A stretch of DNA of 64,000 bases, from the NCBI GenBank assembly GCA_020845755.1, contig JADLFE010000052.1, forward strand, positions 1 to 64,000, given 5' to 3'. The stretch's first letter is position 1; each line of letters begins with the position of its first letter. The notes beneath the pieces are model-generated. The model saw nothing but the letters and a program-made list of their open reading frames with translations, was not told the DNA's origin and ran no database searches. Source of the stretch: Phycisphaerales bacterium. GTDB lineage: Bacteria > Planctomycetota > Phycisphaerae > Phycisphaerales > UBA1924. Shown here in pieces: positions 63,305-64,000 of this stretch. The position numbers were made by a program, and so were the translations under genes.

Positions 63305-64000
63305 ATGAACCACACCATTCGTTCCGGCGTTGTTGTCGCGTGGGCGTGTGCGCTGAGCGCTTCGGCGGGGGCGCAGACGGTCGAGCAGATGTGGGCCGAG
63401 CGCTGCGCATCGTGCCACGGCGACAAGGCTGAGGGCAAGTCCGCGCCGACTCTGCTGACCAAGGAAAAGCGTGACTTGTCGCTCGTCCGTCCGTTCTTTG
63501 AAGCGATCCTGAACGGGCGGGAGGGCCTGAAGGACCACGCGTTCGGCCAGGGCGAGAAGGCACTCACCGACAAGCAGGCCTACGCGCTGGCCGCCCGCAT
63601 CCGCGAGATGCAGGAGGCGGCCCGCTTCGATGGCGGCGAGTACCTCAAGCCCAAGGACGGCGTGTACCACTCGCAGCGTCACGACTTCAAGGTGGACAAG
63701 GTGATCAAGGACGGGTTGAACACGCCGTGGGCGATTGAGTTTCTGCCCGACGGTCGGATGCTGATCACCAACAAGACGGGCCGGCTGGTGGTCGCGCAGG
63801 GCGAGCGACTGACGAAAGTCGAGGGGACGCCGAGCGTGATCGACGACGGACAGGGCGGCCTGATGGACGCCGCGCTCCATCCTGACTATGAGAAGAACGG
63901 GTGGGTGTACCTGTCGTACCAGCACGGCGAGCCAAAGAAGCGTGGCATGACGAAGATCGTGCGCGGACGCATCAAGGCCGAGGGCGATGCGCTCACGTGG
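63305..64000 (+). CDS. Secreted cytochrome c + sugar/PQQ-type dehydrogenase-like protein, cut by window end
   Basis: At least 232 residues from the ATG at 63305 with no stop before 64000, so only the N-terminal part is seen. An export segment (GVVVAWACALSASAGAQ) is followed by a small cytochrome c domain with one heme motif (WAERCASCHGDKAEGKSAPTLL) and an axial-Met candidate later. From about residue 120 the sequence becomes glucose/sorbosone-dehydrogenase-like (VIKDGLNTPWAIEFLPDGRMLITNKTGRLVV, GGLMDAALHPDYEKNGWVYLSYQ), the start of a beta-propeller. It should oxidise a sugar-type substrate in the periplasm and pass electrons to the cytochrome. No cytochrome acceptor gene lies in the window. 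Confidence 0.75.
   Translation, partial: MNHTIRSGVVVAWACALSASAGAQTVEQMWAERCASCHGDKAEGKSAPTLLTKEKRDLSLVRPFFEAILNGREGLKDHAFGQGEKALTDKQAYALAARIREMQEAARFDGGEYLKPKDGVYHSQRHDFKVDKVIKDGLNTPWAIEFLPDGRMLITNKTGRLVVAQGERLTKVEGTPSVIDDGQGGLMDAALHPDYEKNGWVYLSYQHGEPKKRGMTKIVRGRIKAEGDALTW

Overview
The window is high-GC, densely coded bacterial chromosome with a strong planctomycete (probably Phycisphaerae) flavour. The signs are a giant secreted protein with an N-terminal LExRxLL-type motif, CSLREA-like and choice-of-anchor-Q repeats, small proteins with PEP-CTERM-like tails, formylglycine-generating-enzyme folds, a GH106 rhamnosidase-type enzyme and sugar isomerase/ROK/DUF187-type genes. This assignment is inference from protein style; there is no rRNA, and I found no tRNA, CRISPR array or intact transposon.

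Layout. 0-1 kb: a decayed tip with a tyrosine-recombinase-like C-terminus and a frameshifted NADAR gene. 1.1-6.6 kb: a secreted alpha-galactosidase converging on a trehalose-phosphatase/GH15 trehalase-type fusion, which is ATGA-coupled to a small membrane ORF interrupted by a TGA. 7.6-16.1 kb: a CzcCBA-type divalent metal efflux operon, led by a secreted Cys-rich protein and trailed by a membrane-anchored formylglycine-generating enzyme. 16.3-20.9 kb (minus strand): a secreted S9 prolyl peptidase fused to a HExxH metallopeptidase, ATGA-coupled to an L-serine dehydratase that is split by one frameshift. 21.6-29.2 kb: a lipid-modification cluster (desaturase, flavoprotein, DUF1365, CFA synthase, DUF2878, DUF1295, second CFA-like methyltransferase), with one DUF1475 gene set against it. 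29.6-33.1 kb: a GH106-type alpha-L-rhamnosidase-like enzyme. 33.8-40.4 kb: a 2,202-residue repetitive beta-helix protein. 40.4-45.2 kb (minus): indolepyruvate oxidoreductase alpha, followed by a fusion of the beta subunit with an ADP-forming acyl-CoA synthetase. 45.2-47 kb: an SUMF1-like secreted protein surrounded by heptamer repeats. 47-50.1 kb: sugar-isomerase, DUF187-like and ROK genes. 50.1-54.8 kb (minus): PrpD-like, ABM-like, WapI-like, cysteine-synthase-like and isocitrate/isopropylmalate dehydrogenase-like genes. 54.9-61.8 kb: a beta-helix protein, a fused aconitase-type hydratase, tryptophanase, a saccharopine-dehydrogenase-like protein and an HD protein lacking its HD histidine. 61.9-64 kb: a PEP-CTERM-like protein, an unknown protein and the start of a cytochrome c/sugar-dehydrogenase-like protein cut by the window end.

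How the parts fit. Several groups look like degradative modules: extracellular glycan hydrolases, a peptidase coupled to serine deamination, and aromatic amino-acid breakdown. In the last, tryptophanase occurs elsewhere in the window, and the indolepyruvate oxidoreductase is fused to the enzyme that would turn its acyl-CoA product into acid plus ATP. The most promising unusual systems are that oxidoreductase/ACD fusion, the two-methyltransferase lipid cluster and the S9-metallopeptidase fusion.
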